Shown here: positions 9,401 through 17,195 of the stretch, piece after piece
Layout of the letters: every line of letters starts with the position of its first letter
Numbering within the stretch: the stretch's first letter is position 1
NCBI GenBank assembly: GCA_965262845.1
Contig: CBDHFX010000002.1
Span: 1,364,001 to 1,428,000 of the forward strand
From: ECT2AJA-044 sp965262845
GTDB taxonomy: Bacteria > Bacteroidota > Bacteroidia > Flavobacteriales > ECT2AJA-044
DNA length: 64,000 bases
Direction of reading: 5' to 3'
Position numbers and translations under genes: made by a program
Notes under the pieces: model-generated
What the model was told of the DNA's origin: nothing
The model's database searches: none
Seen by the model: only the letters and a program-made list of their open reading frames with translations

Positions 9401-10320
9401 ACCTGGTTGATCACCCCGTGGGAAAGGACGGCTGCAAAGTGGTCTGTTGCAAACCGGTAGTAATGTGTCGGGAGCGGAGAAGGGATGCTGTCCCCAAAAT
9501 GTGTTGCGGTTCGGATGTAATACCGGACCACGGCCACGTCGCCAGGTGGTATGGGAGCCCCCAGTTCTGTGTATAGGTACTCCTGCCACTCAAACCCCGG
9601 GGCATTCATTCCGGCAACCACCCCGGCAGCCCCGTCCGAAGCTCCCAAGGCGCCAAAGTTGGAACCGGCACCAAACCAATGGTCAGGGGATTGGGCAAAT
9701 GGTGCTGATGTATCCGAAACCCTGACCCAGGGACAGGCCCTTTCTATGTTGTATTCCACAAATCCAGTACCAAAGCCACTTCCGCTTTGTTCAAACCCTC
9801 CGTTGCACACCTGTTCACAGGGAGCTGGTTGGATGATGCAACCGCAAGGTGTTGGCTGTTGCGCAGAGGAGACGTATGTTATGCCCGGGGCATCGGAAGT
9901 CAATACCAGGTAATAGTAGGTATTTGCCGAAAGGCCCGAGAGCTCCAGGCTTACCACGTCAAAAAGCCGGGGAAATGAAATGGGCCCCTCAATGGTGGAC
10001 AGGGAGCCGCAGGTGCCTGAAAAGACTTCAATGTCTAATTCCGGCGTTTGCCTCAATGGCAGGCCTATATTCAGTTGGTGTGTGTTGCCGGATGCCTGGA
10101 ACCTGAACCAGACGGACGAACCGGAAAAAACAGCGGTATCGCCTCCTGAGTTGCCCATATTCAGAGCGGACAGGCAGGATGTCTGGGCAAGGGATCTTTT
10201 GGTGAGTATGGAAAAGGTGATAAGCAGGACCAGCAGGGCGATCCTCTTGATATGGAAGGATACGGCCCTTTGGCCTATCAGGTGAGCAGCTGCTTTAATG
10301 GGTTGGGAGGCAGTAGTCAT
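6406..10320 (-). CDS. Large beta-helix surface protein with T9SS type A sorting domain (full-length copy)
   Basis: 1304 residues. A signal peptide with a long N-region ends near residue 45 (SLAQ). Then come a beta-sandwich segment (~47-160), a second one opening VCNGGFEQ (~165-385, reminiscent of carbohydrate-binding modules), an Ig-like segment (~390-465) and a right-handed parallel beta-helix of short N-rich repeats (~470-930). A region specific to this family follows (~930-1220), and the type A sorting domain (VYPNPASDHLYV, DLAGRLVF, LSVGMYLIHL) ends the protein. Only this start precedes the signal peptide. Such proteins are exported by the T9SS and anchored or released; beta-helices often bind or cleave polysaccharides, but no catalytic motif is evident. 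It heads the array; the next gene overlaps its end by 41 bp. Confidence 0.87.
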   Translation of the reverse strand: MTTASQPIKAAAHLIGQRAVSFHIKRIALLVLLITFSILTKRSLAQTSCLSALNMGNSGGDTAVFSGSSVWFRFQASGNTHQLNIGLPLRQTPELDIEVFSGTCGSLSTIEGPISFPRLFDVVSLELSGLSANTYYYLVLTSDAPGITYVSSAQQPTPCGCIIQPAPCEQVCNGGFEQSGSGFGTGFVEYNIERACPWVRVSDTSAPFAQSPDHWFGAGSNFGALGASDGAAGVVAGMNAPGFEWQEYLYTELGAPIPPGDVAVVRYYIRTATHFGDSIPSPLPTHYYRFATDHFAAVLSHGVINQVGPGPIAPPTGSIEIDYNTQIPPGWTQVVEVVQNSTGSDLDHITLGTFEADSNLTYTTINNSATAHLAYVYIDDVSVHSFSNCSSLQACEGDDVTIGFPNLSASGLTFQWYDNQGMLLVGETSTTLDLGQVLISNSGMYGLSISDGTHSYTVDFELSVYDCCDLPGVTQIFGGTSSALPTTSWNNTQRVIYGTFVVDNAFSISNSTIHLGTGAEIHIANGASLTIDHSTLQACEDLWGRVYATTNSTLSVNNSTFKEAVTALHIHGGCNFTISGTNHFTNNHTGIRLLDRTVVTNINDCHFSSTSNLLPPYANQTGYSGIQAIDCLDYVHIGPSTGCTFDSLRIGVFSRGNDKELSVRNSSFNQISYSNSPPFPFFFQPGAIQIFHSNRHTITDNTFQFCSYAVRENNGGNFQFLDNLVNHISRAGILLFHSSQKFKRIASNNFYNLKRGIRIVGNHNIHVRITDNHFEFPIGGHSSYAILQSNYTTASGNGGTAIHGNEIWDFGHGIVVRNQHAPLIEGNDIYNVHMNNQYLTEGIHIENCLQARVKCNGISGMTTPSQTSFFTVAGVRSTHCIEQRVINNHIMDVGRAIQANAMQQNSKLLANKIEDCPVGVFLNNGVIGPQFDFYFGGGWWPFQLRPQDNEWIGIGSQNTYYTFAFFSNGNLSPFYYRNTPNPLWDMNMANSGWFGTPPPAPVPYILYNNFTGPSLVLPCYGNVWAANGLPENPNTPLNDEEAIAIMLDTTSVNMFSPDEAAKHWLEQQALYIELLNDTTDFTSNQNLTTFFNARSQEEFGDIEQIDSLVRVYYETGVLQAGINGNNLWDLWTASEYPVQSYREFYDIYVDHIGERDSFFVFDDTELTQLIDLAERCPAYHGRAVIHARAVLDMIDTVDYTPNSCEYALNPTGRSGAEVADEEEVWVRVYPNPASDHLYVLKSKESKFDLSVRITDLAGRLVFSGHIVAKDYFKSFDISSLSVGMYLIHLEGDDYYQLEKVVVGR

Positions 10321-10390
10321 AGCTGATATGGTTAAAATTATGAGGTATATTGCCGCAAGTTAGGCATTTTTTTCAAATGTCAATATGGAT

Positions 10391-10540
10391 CATGGATTTT
10401 TTTGCCTGAGATATGAAAATTCACATTTTCCGCAGCTTTTATGGTTGCATATCAGGGTGTATCAGATCAAAAACTACGGAGAAACCAGGAGCATCAGATG
10501 CTATTCGCAGCAACTGCAAGCGGTTTTCAGGAAGTTAAGT
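10391..10540 (+). repeat. Dispersed repeat, copy 3 (long form)
   Basis: About 150 bp aligning with the reverse complement of about 56900-57065: tttttttgcc, tgaaaattca, agcttttatgg, atcagg, atcagatc, gaaaccagga, agatgct, agcaact-caagcggttt. Reading frames are not preserved between the copies (indels shift the frame), which argues for a non-coding or relic element. The right end covers the last codons of the trans-sulfuration gene, so the repeat may have supplied its present stop region. Confidence 0.7.
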
Positions 10541-11678
10541 CAGAGAAAGCCCGGCGCAGATCTTCGATCAGATCATCCGCATGCTCCACTCCAACGCTCA
10601 GTCGGATCAGTGAGTTGAACACCCCGGCCTTAGTCCATTCATTGGCCGGAATAGCTGCGTGGGTCATACTTGCGGGATGGCTGATCAGGCTCTCCACCCC
10701 GCCGAGTGATTCGGCCAGAGTAAACAGCCTGGTTGATGATACCAGCCTGAAGGCATCTTCCATGCGATTCCCTTTCAAACTGAAGGACAGCATACCTCCG
10801 GATCCGCGCATCTGTTCTTTGGCAACGGCATAATTCGGATGGTCCTTGAAACCAGGCCAGTAAACATGGTCCACAACATCCTGTTCCCGCAAAAAGTGTG
10901 CTATTTTTTCACCATTCTCGCAATGGCGCTGAACCCGTAGATGCAGGGTCTTGATACCGCGCAGAACGAGAAAGCAGTCCTGTGGTCCGGGAACCGCGCC
11001 CGAACTGTTTTGAATAAAGGCCAGCCGCTCATTCAATTCCGCATCATTCACGATCAGCCCACCCATCACCACATCCGAATGCCCACCTAAAAACTTGGTC
11101 ATGGAATGCATCACCATATCCGCCCCCAAATCCAATGGATTCTGCAGACAGGGGGTCGCAAAAGTGTTGTCTACAGCAAGCAGGATGCCGTGCTTCCTGG
11201 CCAGCCTGGAAAAAGCCCCGATATCGATGACATTCATCATTGGATTGGTCGGGGTCTCGATCCAGATCAATCTGGTACGCTCGTTGATCTGCTTTTCAGC
11301 AGCGCTTAATTCATGCATCGGCACGAAATGAAAAACAATTCCGTACCTGGCAAAAAGCTTGGTGAAGGTCCGGTAGGTACCTCCATAAAGGTCATTGGTC
11401 GAGATCACCTCATCTCCGGGCTCCAGCAATTTGATCACTGCATCAATTGCCGCCAGCCCACTCGCAAACACCAGGCCATATTTTCCATTTTCGATCGCCG
11501 CCAAATTGCGCTCCAGGGCCTGGCGGGTCGGGTTCTGCGTACGGGAGTACTCAAACCCCTTGTGATCGCCTGGACCCGCCTGTGCGTAGGTTGAGGTTTG
11601 GTAGATCGGGGTCATCACTGCTCCGGTGCCTTCATCGGGCTCAACGCCCGCATGGATCACCTTGGTTCCGAATTTCAT
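10527..11678 (-). CDS. Cystathionine gamma-synthase/gamma-lyase family PLP enzyme
   Basis: 383 residues, full length for the Cys/Met metabolism PLP family. Visible features are the N-terminal IHAG and PIYQTSTY blocks, FASGLAA around 71-77, the ETPTNP substrate loop (141-146), AVDNTFATP (168-176) and the Schiff-base lysine K195 in SMTKFLGGHSD. It is cytosolic and acts in trans-sulfuration between cysteine, homocysteine and methionine. Whether it synthesises or cleaves cystathionine cannot be decided from sequence by eye. It is divergent from the EamA transporter gene; the intergenic space contains a symmetric promoter-like inverted repeat. Confidence 0.9.
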   Translation of the reverse strand: MKFGTKVIHAGVEPDEGTGAVMTPIYQTSTYAQAGPGDHKGFEYSRTQNPTRQALERNLAAIENGKYGLVFASGLAAIDAVIKLLEPGDEVISTNDLYGGTYRTFTKLFARYGIVFHFVPMHELSAAEKQINERTRLIWIETPTNPMMNVIDIGAFSRLARKHGILLAVDNTFATPCLQNPLDLGADMVMHSMTKFLGGHSDVVMGGLIVNDAELNERLAFIQNSSGAVPGPQDCFLVLRGIKTLHLRVQRHCENGEKIAHFLREQDVVDHVYWPGFKDHPNYAVAKEQMRGSGGMLSFSLKGNRMEDAFRLVSSTRLFTLAESLGGVESLISHPASMTHAAIPANEWTKAGVFNSLIRLSVGVEHADDLIEDLRRAFSDLTS

Positions 11679-11707
11679 AAACTGATTTTTCTTGCTTGAT
11701 TCGATGG

Positions 11708-11738
11708 TTCAAAGGTATGAAAATGACCTACCTTTGAA
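11708..11738. promoter_or_regulatory. Symmetric promoter/operator candidate between divergent genes
   Basis: Perfect 10-bp inverted repeat ttcaaaggta-N11-tacctttgaa. Each arm contains TACCTTTG, a match to the Bacteroidota -7 element TAnnTTTG: one faces the trans-sulfuration gene (start 11678) and the other the transporter gene. Matching -33 TTG boxes at 19-nt spacing are not clear. The symmetry also fits a repressor site. Confidence 0.45.
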
Positions 11739-11938
11739 GGCCAAAACCACCTCTTATATGACCAGGATCTGTTACCCCGCCGCCCGTAGTACCTGCAAGC
11801 GATTGATTGACGATTGGCAACCGGGCAAGGATGTTGGAGTACAAGACTCTCTCCTCAGGTGTCTGCCCGTCATCCCCGGTGACGGGAACTTTATCGGCAA
11901 CGTGCCCCAAACGGCCCTGGAAGTCCGCCACGCCCTCT

Positions 11939-12841
11939 GTGCCTAAGCAGTACCGCGCCCATATCGCCCTGTTCATCGTCAATCTGATCTACAGCATCAA
12001 CTACACTGTGGCCAAGGGCGTAATGCCAGCTTATATTGAGCCGCTGGGATTTGTGCTGCTGCGAGTCACCGGTGCCGTTACCCTCTTTTGGTTGATCAGC
12101 GCCGGCTTTCCAAAGGAGAAGATTGCCCGCAAAGATCTCCCCCGCCTGCTCCTCTGCGGTCTTTTCGGTGTCGCCGGCAACCAAATGCTCTTTTTCGAAG
12201 GTCTCAACCTTACCACACCCATTAACGCCGCCATCATCATGACCGGCAACCCGGTTCTGGTCCTCATCATCTCCGCACTCCTTATCGGCGAGCGCATCAC
12301 CTCTGTCAAGATCCTGGGCGTCATTCTCGGCGCTGCCGGTGCCATCATCCTTATCACCGGCAACGGTGGCCCGGTACATTTGCTCAGCGACGAAAAACAT
12401 CTCGGAAATCTGCTTGTTTTCATCAACGCCACCAGCTACGCCATCTACCTTGTCATTGTAAAACCGCTCATGAGTCGCTACCGGCCACTCACCGTGATCA
12501 AATGGGTGTTTCTCTTCGGATTACTTTTCGTTACACCCTTCGGGTGGATGAAGTTCGCCGCCGTCAGCTGGTCCACCATGCCCATGAACATCATCCTCGC
12601 GGTTGCTTTCGTGATCTTCGGCACCACCTTCCTCGCTTACCTGCTCAACATCTACGCCCTCAAAACAGTGAATCCGTCTGTGGTCAGTATCTACATCTAC
12701 TTCCAGCCTGTTCTGACCACACTTTTCGCCCTTGCGGTCGGAAGCGACCAGCTCACCCCCATGATGGTGATCAGTGCTACGATGATATTTGCCGGAGTTT
12801 ACCTGGTCTCCACAAAACGAAGGAGCAGATCGCGCCGTTAG
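11939..12841 (+). CDS. EamA-family (drug/metabolite superfamily) transporter
   Basis: From the GTG at 11939 the product has 300 residues with about ten hydrophobic helices and the two-fold EamA repeat (TYPVAKG-like start YTVAKGVMPAYIEP; NAAIIMTGNPVLVLIISALLIGERI at the end of repeat one; second repeat from ~145). Such proteins export amino acids or other small metabolites across the inner membrane. The frame is open further upstream (ATG at 11807 or 11831), but those ~44 residues are hydrophilic, Cys/Pro-rich and unlike the family, so the GTG just before YRAHIALF is preferred. Divergent from the trans-sulfuration gene. Substrate unknown. Confidence 0.82.
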   Translation: MPKQYRAHIALFIVNLIYSINYTVAKGVMPAYIEPLGFVLLRVTGAVTLFWLISAGFPKEKIARKDLPRLLLCGLFGVAGNQMLFFEGLNLTTPINAAIIMTGNPVLVLIISALLIGERITSVKILGVILGAAGAIILITGNGGPVHLLSDEKHLGNLLVFINATSYAIYLVIVKPLMSRYRPLTVIKWVFLFGLLFVTPFGWMKFAAVSWSTMPMNIILAVAFVIFGTTFLAYLLNIYALKTVNPSVVSIYIYFQPVLTTLFALAVGSDQLTPMMVISATMIFAGVYLVSTKRRSRSRR

Positions 12842-13175
12842 GCGCCATTCCAAAGGTTCCTGGCTTCGGGGTGAATAAGCAGTTTTAGCGAGCTCCATGA
12901 GGCTTGCGCTTCCAGCGCAGCCACCCCTGCTTCACTACAGGCTTTCCCTGCTCTTCGCCAACAGACAGATGGTAGGTAATCAGAGGTTTTTTCGGTTGTT
13001 CGCAGTATTTGAACTCAATCGTTACCGGCTCTTTTTAAAAGCCGCAGCACAGTCATGGTGGTGAAGTTAGGGGAGGCTCCCTAACCTCTTATCATGCCAT
13101 GCAAATGCCCTGGTCACCTGAGCTATAGCCCCAGGCGATGGTTAAGTGTAGTCCTTTTGACCGGGTTGTGCAACT
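12842..13175. other. Intergenic stretch with hairpins and a possible coding relic
   Basis: Contains a 7-bp hairpin (gttaggg-N6-ccctaac, 13066-13085) and a weaker one (cggct ... agccg, 13026-13044), either of which could end transcription of the convergent neighbours. On the minus strand, 12885-13034 is an open frame of 49 codons without a start codon, with protein-like composition (KPLITYHLSVGEEQ, then QGWLRWKRK). It is likely the end of a lost gene and I do not recognise it. Confidence 0.5.
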
Positions 13176-14567
13176 TTACTGCCTGGTAATCTGCCTTGTT
13201 TTACTGCCCGAAGTTGTTTGGAGCTCAAGCAGGTATGATCCGGCCGTGAGGCCGGCCAAATCCAAACGGATCTGATCGGTTGAGCTGAAAGCCTGGTTAT
13301 GCAGGCATCTTCCGGTGAGATCATACACCCTGGCTTGGCCTGAAGTGGTTTTGCCAAATTCCACGTGCACCTCCTGTACGAATAGCGTTGGATATATGTT
13401 CGCTCTAAGTTCCTGTTCCACTAGTGCGCTGGTAGAATCTGTATTTTCATAGAAATAGAACGATGCACTGCTATTAATTTGGTCATATTCGAGCGTGATC
13501 AGGTCCATATCGCCATCGGCATCCATATCGCCTATTGTCGGGAAAGCAAACAATATGGCAGGAGAAAGACCGAAGGGATTCGTTTGAGATGCAGCAAATA
13601 CAGGCGATGTGGGCGAACCGGTATTTTCGTAGTAGTGGAATGTGGCTTGATTGCTCAAGGTATCGCTTATCGTAGTACAAAGCACGTCAATATCACCATC
13701 CTGATCCAGATCTCCAACGGCGCTAACGCTATTGTAACCCAGTGGTGATGCTGAAAGATTGAAGGGATTAGCGGTCGGGGTCGCAAAAATGGGGTTACTT
13801 GCTGTTCCCGTATTCTCAAGGTAATAAAAGGCTAAACTTAAAAAAGAATAATCAACCCCCAATCCTAAATAATCAAAATCGCCATCAGCATCCATATCGG
13901 CAAGCTCGCCCAAAAGTAAAACATCGCTTCCATCAAGCCCAAACGGATCTATTTGAGCTGGTGCATACGCCGGGGCATTTGCTGTTCCTATATTCTCGTG
14001 GTAATAAAACAGGGTTTCAATGCCATAATAGTCAATATAGCCCAGCGTACCAAGTACATCCATATCACCATCATTATCGAGATCTGCTACGGCACGCCAG
14101 GCACTGTAGGTTCCGCTCAATCCGAACGGGTTCACCTGCCTGGTGCCAAAAGCTGGTGAACTAGCCGACCCGGTGTTCTCATAGAAAACAGGTCTTGCAT
14201 AACTATAGTCATATCCGAAAACGTCCAGATCACCATCCTGGTCAAGGTCAACCAGGGTTGGAATCACCTCCTCATCGTTTGTTCCCAGGATCAACCCAAA
14301 AGGGTTCTGAACAGGGGGTAAAAAGTTCTGTGCCTGGACTGCGGTAACTCCAAACAGGACGAATCCAACAGTCGCCATGGCACGTTTCCATTCGCTCCGG
14401 CTGAAGTATCCGTATATCGCTTTATAAAGCTCTTTGACTTTGCGGGTCAGACGACTGCGCACGGAGGTGTTGAGGCTGTCCCATTTTCCATTTTGCCGCA
14501 GGCGATCAATCTGCTCGGACAATCGCTGGAATTGTCGCTTTTTACGTGCATAGTGATTTTGCTTCAT
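13176..14567 (-). CDS. FG-GAP/VCBS repeat protein with T9SS type A sorting domain
   Basis: 463 residues. Five or so repeats of ~60 residues (about 85-375) carry the calcium-loop motif DLDxDGDxDV and end in FYYENTG plus NPFGL, the hallmark of FG-GAP/VCBS propeller repeats of extracellular adhesins. The C-terminus (~385-463; VYDLTGRCL, LAGLTAGSYLLEL) is a type A sorting domain, so export by the T9SS is expected. The hydrophobic signal segment (TVGFVLFGVTAVQAQ) sits at 65-80, after a long basic, coiled N-terminal extension (RKKRQFQRLSEQIDRL). No in-frame ATG closer than MATVGF exists, so translation may begin at either site. Ligand unknown. Confidence 0.85.
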   Translation of the reverse strand: MKQNHYARKKRQFQRLSEQIDRLRQNGKWDSLNTSVRSRLTRKVKELYKAIYGYFSRSEWKRAMATVGFVLFGVTAVQAQNFLPPVQNPFGLILGTNDEEVIPTLVDLDQDGDLDVFGYDYSYARPVFYENTGSASSPAFGTRQVNPFGLSGTYSAWRAVADLDNDGDMDVLGTLGYIDYYGIETLFYYHENIGTANAPAYAPAQIDPFGLDGSDVLLLGELADMDADGDFDYLGLGVDYSFLSLAFYYLENTGTASNPIFATPTANPFNLSASPLGYNSVSAVGDLDQDGDIDVLCTTISDTLSNQATFHYYENTGSPTSPVFAASQTNPFGLSPAILFAFPTIGDMDADGDMDLITLEYDQINSSASFYFYENTDSTSALVEQELRANIYPTLFVQEVHVEFGKTTSGQARVYDLTGRCLHNQAFSSTDQIRLDLAGLTAGSYLLELQTTSGSKTRQITRQ

Positions 14568-14819
14568 GTTGCTTTATCTTAGTTACTTCCCGAGACGTTC
14601 GTCTCTCAAACTTAAACTGTTCAATATGTATGCATTTTCGGTAGGATCGGCCCTGCGTAGCATCAGGCAGATATGCCAAGACCCTGTACACGCAGGTAAA
14701 AGTATAAATTTTTCCGAATTCCATGCGAACATCCTGCCCGAATGGTGCCGGACATACCTTCATTTCGGTTACCTGCTCACCAGAGCCTTGCCGAATAGTT
14801 CGTACCTTCGTTAGCTGAA

Positions 14820-15554
14820 ATGGAACAACTGAAAAAAGTCGTCCCGTACGGATCTGCCGGCAAATCAAAAAAGGAACAAATAACAGAGATGTTCGACAAC
14901 ATCTCAAAGCGGTACGATTTTGTCAATCACTTTTTGTCATGGGGGATTGACAGGGGCTGGCGGCGCAATGTAGTTCGCCTGGCGAAGGCCGAACGGCCGA
15001 AACGCATCCTGGATTTGGCCACAGGCACCGCCTGCCAGGCCATTGCTCTACGCGCAACCGGTTCGGAAGAGATCACAGGGATGGATATTTCGGAGGGCAT
15101 GCTGGCGATAGGACGCGAAAAAGTGTGCAGAAAAAAGCTCGACCACCTCATTACCCTGTCTCCCGGGGACTCAGAGGACCTGCCCTTTCCGGATAATCAC
15201 TTCGACGTGCTCACAGTGAGTTTCGGCGTGCGGAATTACGAGAACCTCAGGAAAGGTCTGGCCGAAATGCTGCGGGTTATCAGGCCCGGCGGCAAGGTCA
15301 TCATCCTGGAGCTCAGCCAGCCGGAAAAGTTCCCCATAAAACAGTTGTTCCGCTTTTACATCAAGCATATTCTTCCGGCCGTAGGCCGCCTGATCGGAAA
15401 AGATCCGTACGCGTACACCTACCTGCCCAATTCGGTCGCTGCCTTCCCCCAGGGTACCGCCTTTACGGAAGTCCTTGAACGCCTCGGCTACCGGGATACG
15501 CGCATCATACCGCAGACCTTCGGGATCGCGAGCATTTACACGGGAATGAAATAA
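14820..15554 (+). CDS. ubiE: Demethylmenaquinone C-methyltransferase
   Basis: 244 residues, the usual length for UbiE/MenG. It carries the N-terminal block MFDNISKRYDFVNHFLS, the SAM-binding motif LDLATGTA (64-71), the acidic residue after beta-2 in GMDIS (87-91), and PGGKVIILELSQP. It methylates demethylmenaquinone to menaquinone in the last step of quinone synthesis for the respiratory chain. The following porT-like gene starts directly after the stop codon, an arrangement common in Bacteroidota, so the two are probably co-transcribed. Confidence 0.95.
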   Translation: MEQLKKVVPYGSAGKSKKEQITEMFDNISKRYDFVNHFLSWGIDRGWRRNVVRLAKAERPKRILDLATGTACQAIALRATGSEEITGMDISEGMLAIGREKVCRKKLDHLITLSPGDSEDLPFPDNHFDVLTVSFGVRNYENLRKGLAEMLRVIRPGGKVIILELSQPEKFPIKQLFRFYIKHILPAVGRLIGKDPYAYTYLPNSVAAFPQGTAFTEVLERLGYRDTRIIPQTFGIASIYTGMK

Positions 15555-16319
15555 ATGCAAAAGCCAGATCGTTCCCCACACATAATGCTACGTTGCTCCC
15601 ATATTATGCTGTTCCTAACCGCCACCCTCACGGGTGGATGGGCCAGCGCGCAGAGACCATACAACTACGAAACCCACCAGTTACGCTCACCAAAATACGA
15701 CTTTAGAACGATCCACTTCGGATTCGAACTGGGGATCAATTACTATGACTTTCACGTGGAGCCGGTGGAGAACCTTCAGAATATTCAGGACCATCAAAAC
15801 ACCTTGTACAGCGTGGATTGTATCGCCTTTCCGGGATTCACCTTGCTCCTGATCTCGGATCTGCGGCTGACAAGCTGGCTAAACCTGCGCTTTACCCCGG
15901 GTATTAGCTATACACAGCGCGATATGTTGTTCGACGTGTACAACGATTTTCTTTCCGATTTCTCCGTGGTCAGGCGGCAGGTTGAATCAACCTTCATCGA
16001 ATTTCCGATGTATCTGAAACTCCGCGGAAAGCGGGTTGGCAACAGCCGTCCCTATTTGATCGGCGGAGTCAAGTACATGATCGACATGGCCAGTCAGGAG
16101 CTGGTGGAGGATCCGCGCCTGTTTCGGATCAGGCGGTTCGATTTCGCCTATGAATTCGGTTTTGGGATCGATATTTACTTCGACTTCTTTAAATTTAGCC
16201 CTCAGATCAAGGCAACCACCGGAATGCGCAGCATGATGGTACCCGACGACACTATTTATACGCAGGGGATTGCCGATCTGACCACACGCTGTGTCCTGAT
16301 CAGCTTTCAGTTTGAATAA
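15555..16319 (+). CDS. porT: PorT-like outer-membrane component of the type IX secretion system
   Basis: 254 residues with a signal peptide ending near residue 33 (WASAQ), then an 8-stranded barrel pattern with aromatic strand ends (IHFGFELGINYYDF, NLRFTPGISYTQRD, FIEFPMYLKLRG, RPYLIGGVKYMID). Size, barrel pattern and position immediately after ubiE match porT, required for T9SS function in Porphyromonas and Flavobacterium. The start follows the ubiE stop without a gap; a later ATG (residue 11) would also leave a signal peptide. Identification rests on synteny as well as sequence; another small OmpA-like barrel is the alternative. Confidence 0.8.
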   Translation: MQKPDRSPHIMLRCSHIMLFLTATLTGGWASAQRPYNYETHQLRSPKYDFRTIHFGFELGINYYDFHVEPVENLQNIQDHQNTLYSVDCIAFPGFTLLLISDLRLTSWLNLRFTPGISYTQRDMLFDVYNDFLSDFSVVRRQVESTFIEFPMYLKLRGKRVGNSRPYLIGGVKYMIDMASQELVEDPRLFRIRRFDFAYEFGFGIDIYFDFFKFSPQIKATTGMRSMMVPDDTIYTQGIADLTTRCVLISFQFE

Positions 16320-17191
16320 TGAGAGTTATCCTCCTTTTTGCCGCCCTGCTGTTCCTTGTGCCGCAAGCACCAGGGCAAACCGACCGGAACAGGGCGGAAA
16401 AGGATGCCGCTGCCGATCGCAACCCGCAGCAGGAAGAAATTCCACGCTCTCACCTCGGAATGAGCTATGCCCTGAATATCGGGGTCTACTTTGCGAACAA
16501 CAGTACGGCGAACTACTACAACGGGTATCCGAACGGTGCAAATTCCATTCTGCAATTGTACAGGAATCCGAACACCTACGCGCAGATCCGCGATCAGTAC
16601 GGCGGAAACGATTGGTACCTCGACGGGAACAATCTGCCTTTCGACATGAGCTACAGCAGGCCCATGTTGTTCGGAGCTAATTTTCAGTACTTCTGGAAGG
16701 AGAAGCTGGGGGTTTTTCTCGATTTCAATACGGCGCAACTGATTTCGGGCGGATACGTGACGGTACAGGTGGAAGATCTGACCGGCCCGGTAATGGAGCA
16801 GCGGATCGAACTGGAGGAGATCTGGGGGGAAGAGGGTCGCATACACGTAAACCTTGGTCTGACCTATATTATCAGGAACAAAAGCCTGTTCCAGCCTTTT
16901 ATCAGCGCAGGGATCGATTTTCTGCATACTGAAGTGAAATCGAACAAGGTCAAGTTCGGGAACCGCACCTACTCCATTCTGAACCAGGGACTCAACGGTT
17001 TTGTGAACCAACCTCAGGGCGGGATGGGATGGGGCTGGATGTTTACTCCGGGATTCAAACTTTGGTTGAATGCCAGTTTTTCGGTGGACGTCGGCTGGAC
17101 CTTCTGCAACACCCAGGTTCGCCTGGGCGACTACAGGGAGCGCAATATGAACAGTGCAGCCTTCCTCAGGCTGGTCTACTACGACTTCTAG
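16319..17191 (+). CDS. Outer-membrane beta-barrel protein
   Basis: 290 residues; the signal peptide ends near APGQ (residue ~19). Alternating hydrophobic/aromatic strands (HLGMSYALNIGVYFAN, GANFQYFWKEKLGVFLDF, IHVNLGLTYIIRN, PFISAGIDFLHTE, FSVDVGWTFC) and a final aromatic residue (YYDF) are typical of an outer-membrane barrel. Its ATG shares one base with the porT stop (TAATG), indicating an operon ubiE-porT-this gene. The function is not recognisable; it may be a T9SS accessory or an unrelated porin-like protein. Confidence 0.75.
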   Translation: MRVILLFAALLFLVPQAPGQTDRNRAEKDAAADRNPQQEEIPRSHLGMSYALNIGVYFANNSTANYYNGYPNGANSILQLYRNPNTYAQIRDQYGGNDWYLDGNNLPFDMSYSRPMLFGANFQYFWKEKLGVFLDFNTAQLISGGYVTVQVEDLTGPVMEQRIELEEIWGEEGRIHVNLGLTYIIRNKSLFQPFISAGIDFLHTEVKSNKVKFGNRTYSILNQGLNGFVNQPQGGMGWGWMFTPGFKLWLNASFSVDVGWTFCNTQVRLGDYRERNMNSAAFLRLVYYDF

Positions 17192-17195
17192 GGAC

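Noticed and set aside
13176..14567. Regular ~170-180-bp periodicity considered as a CRISPR or satellite array
   Set aside because: The repeats encode FG-GAP propeller units with the calcium motif; there are no spacers of constant length.
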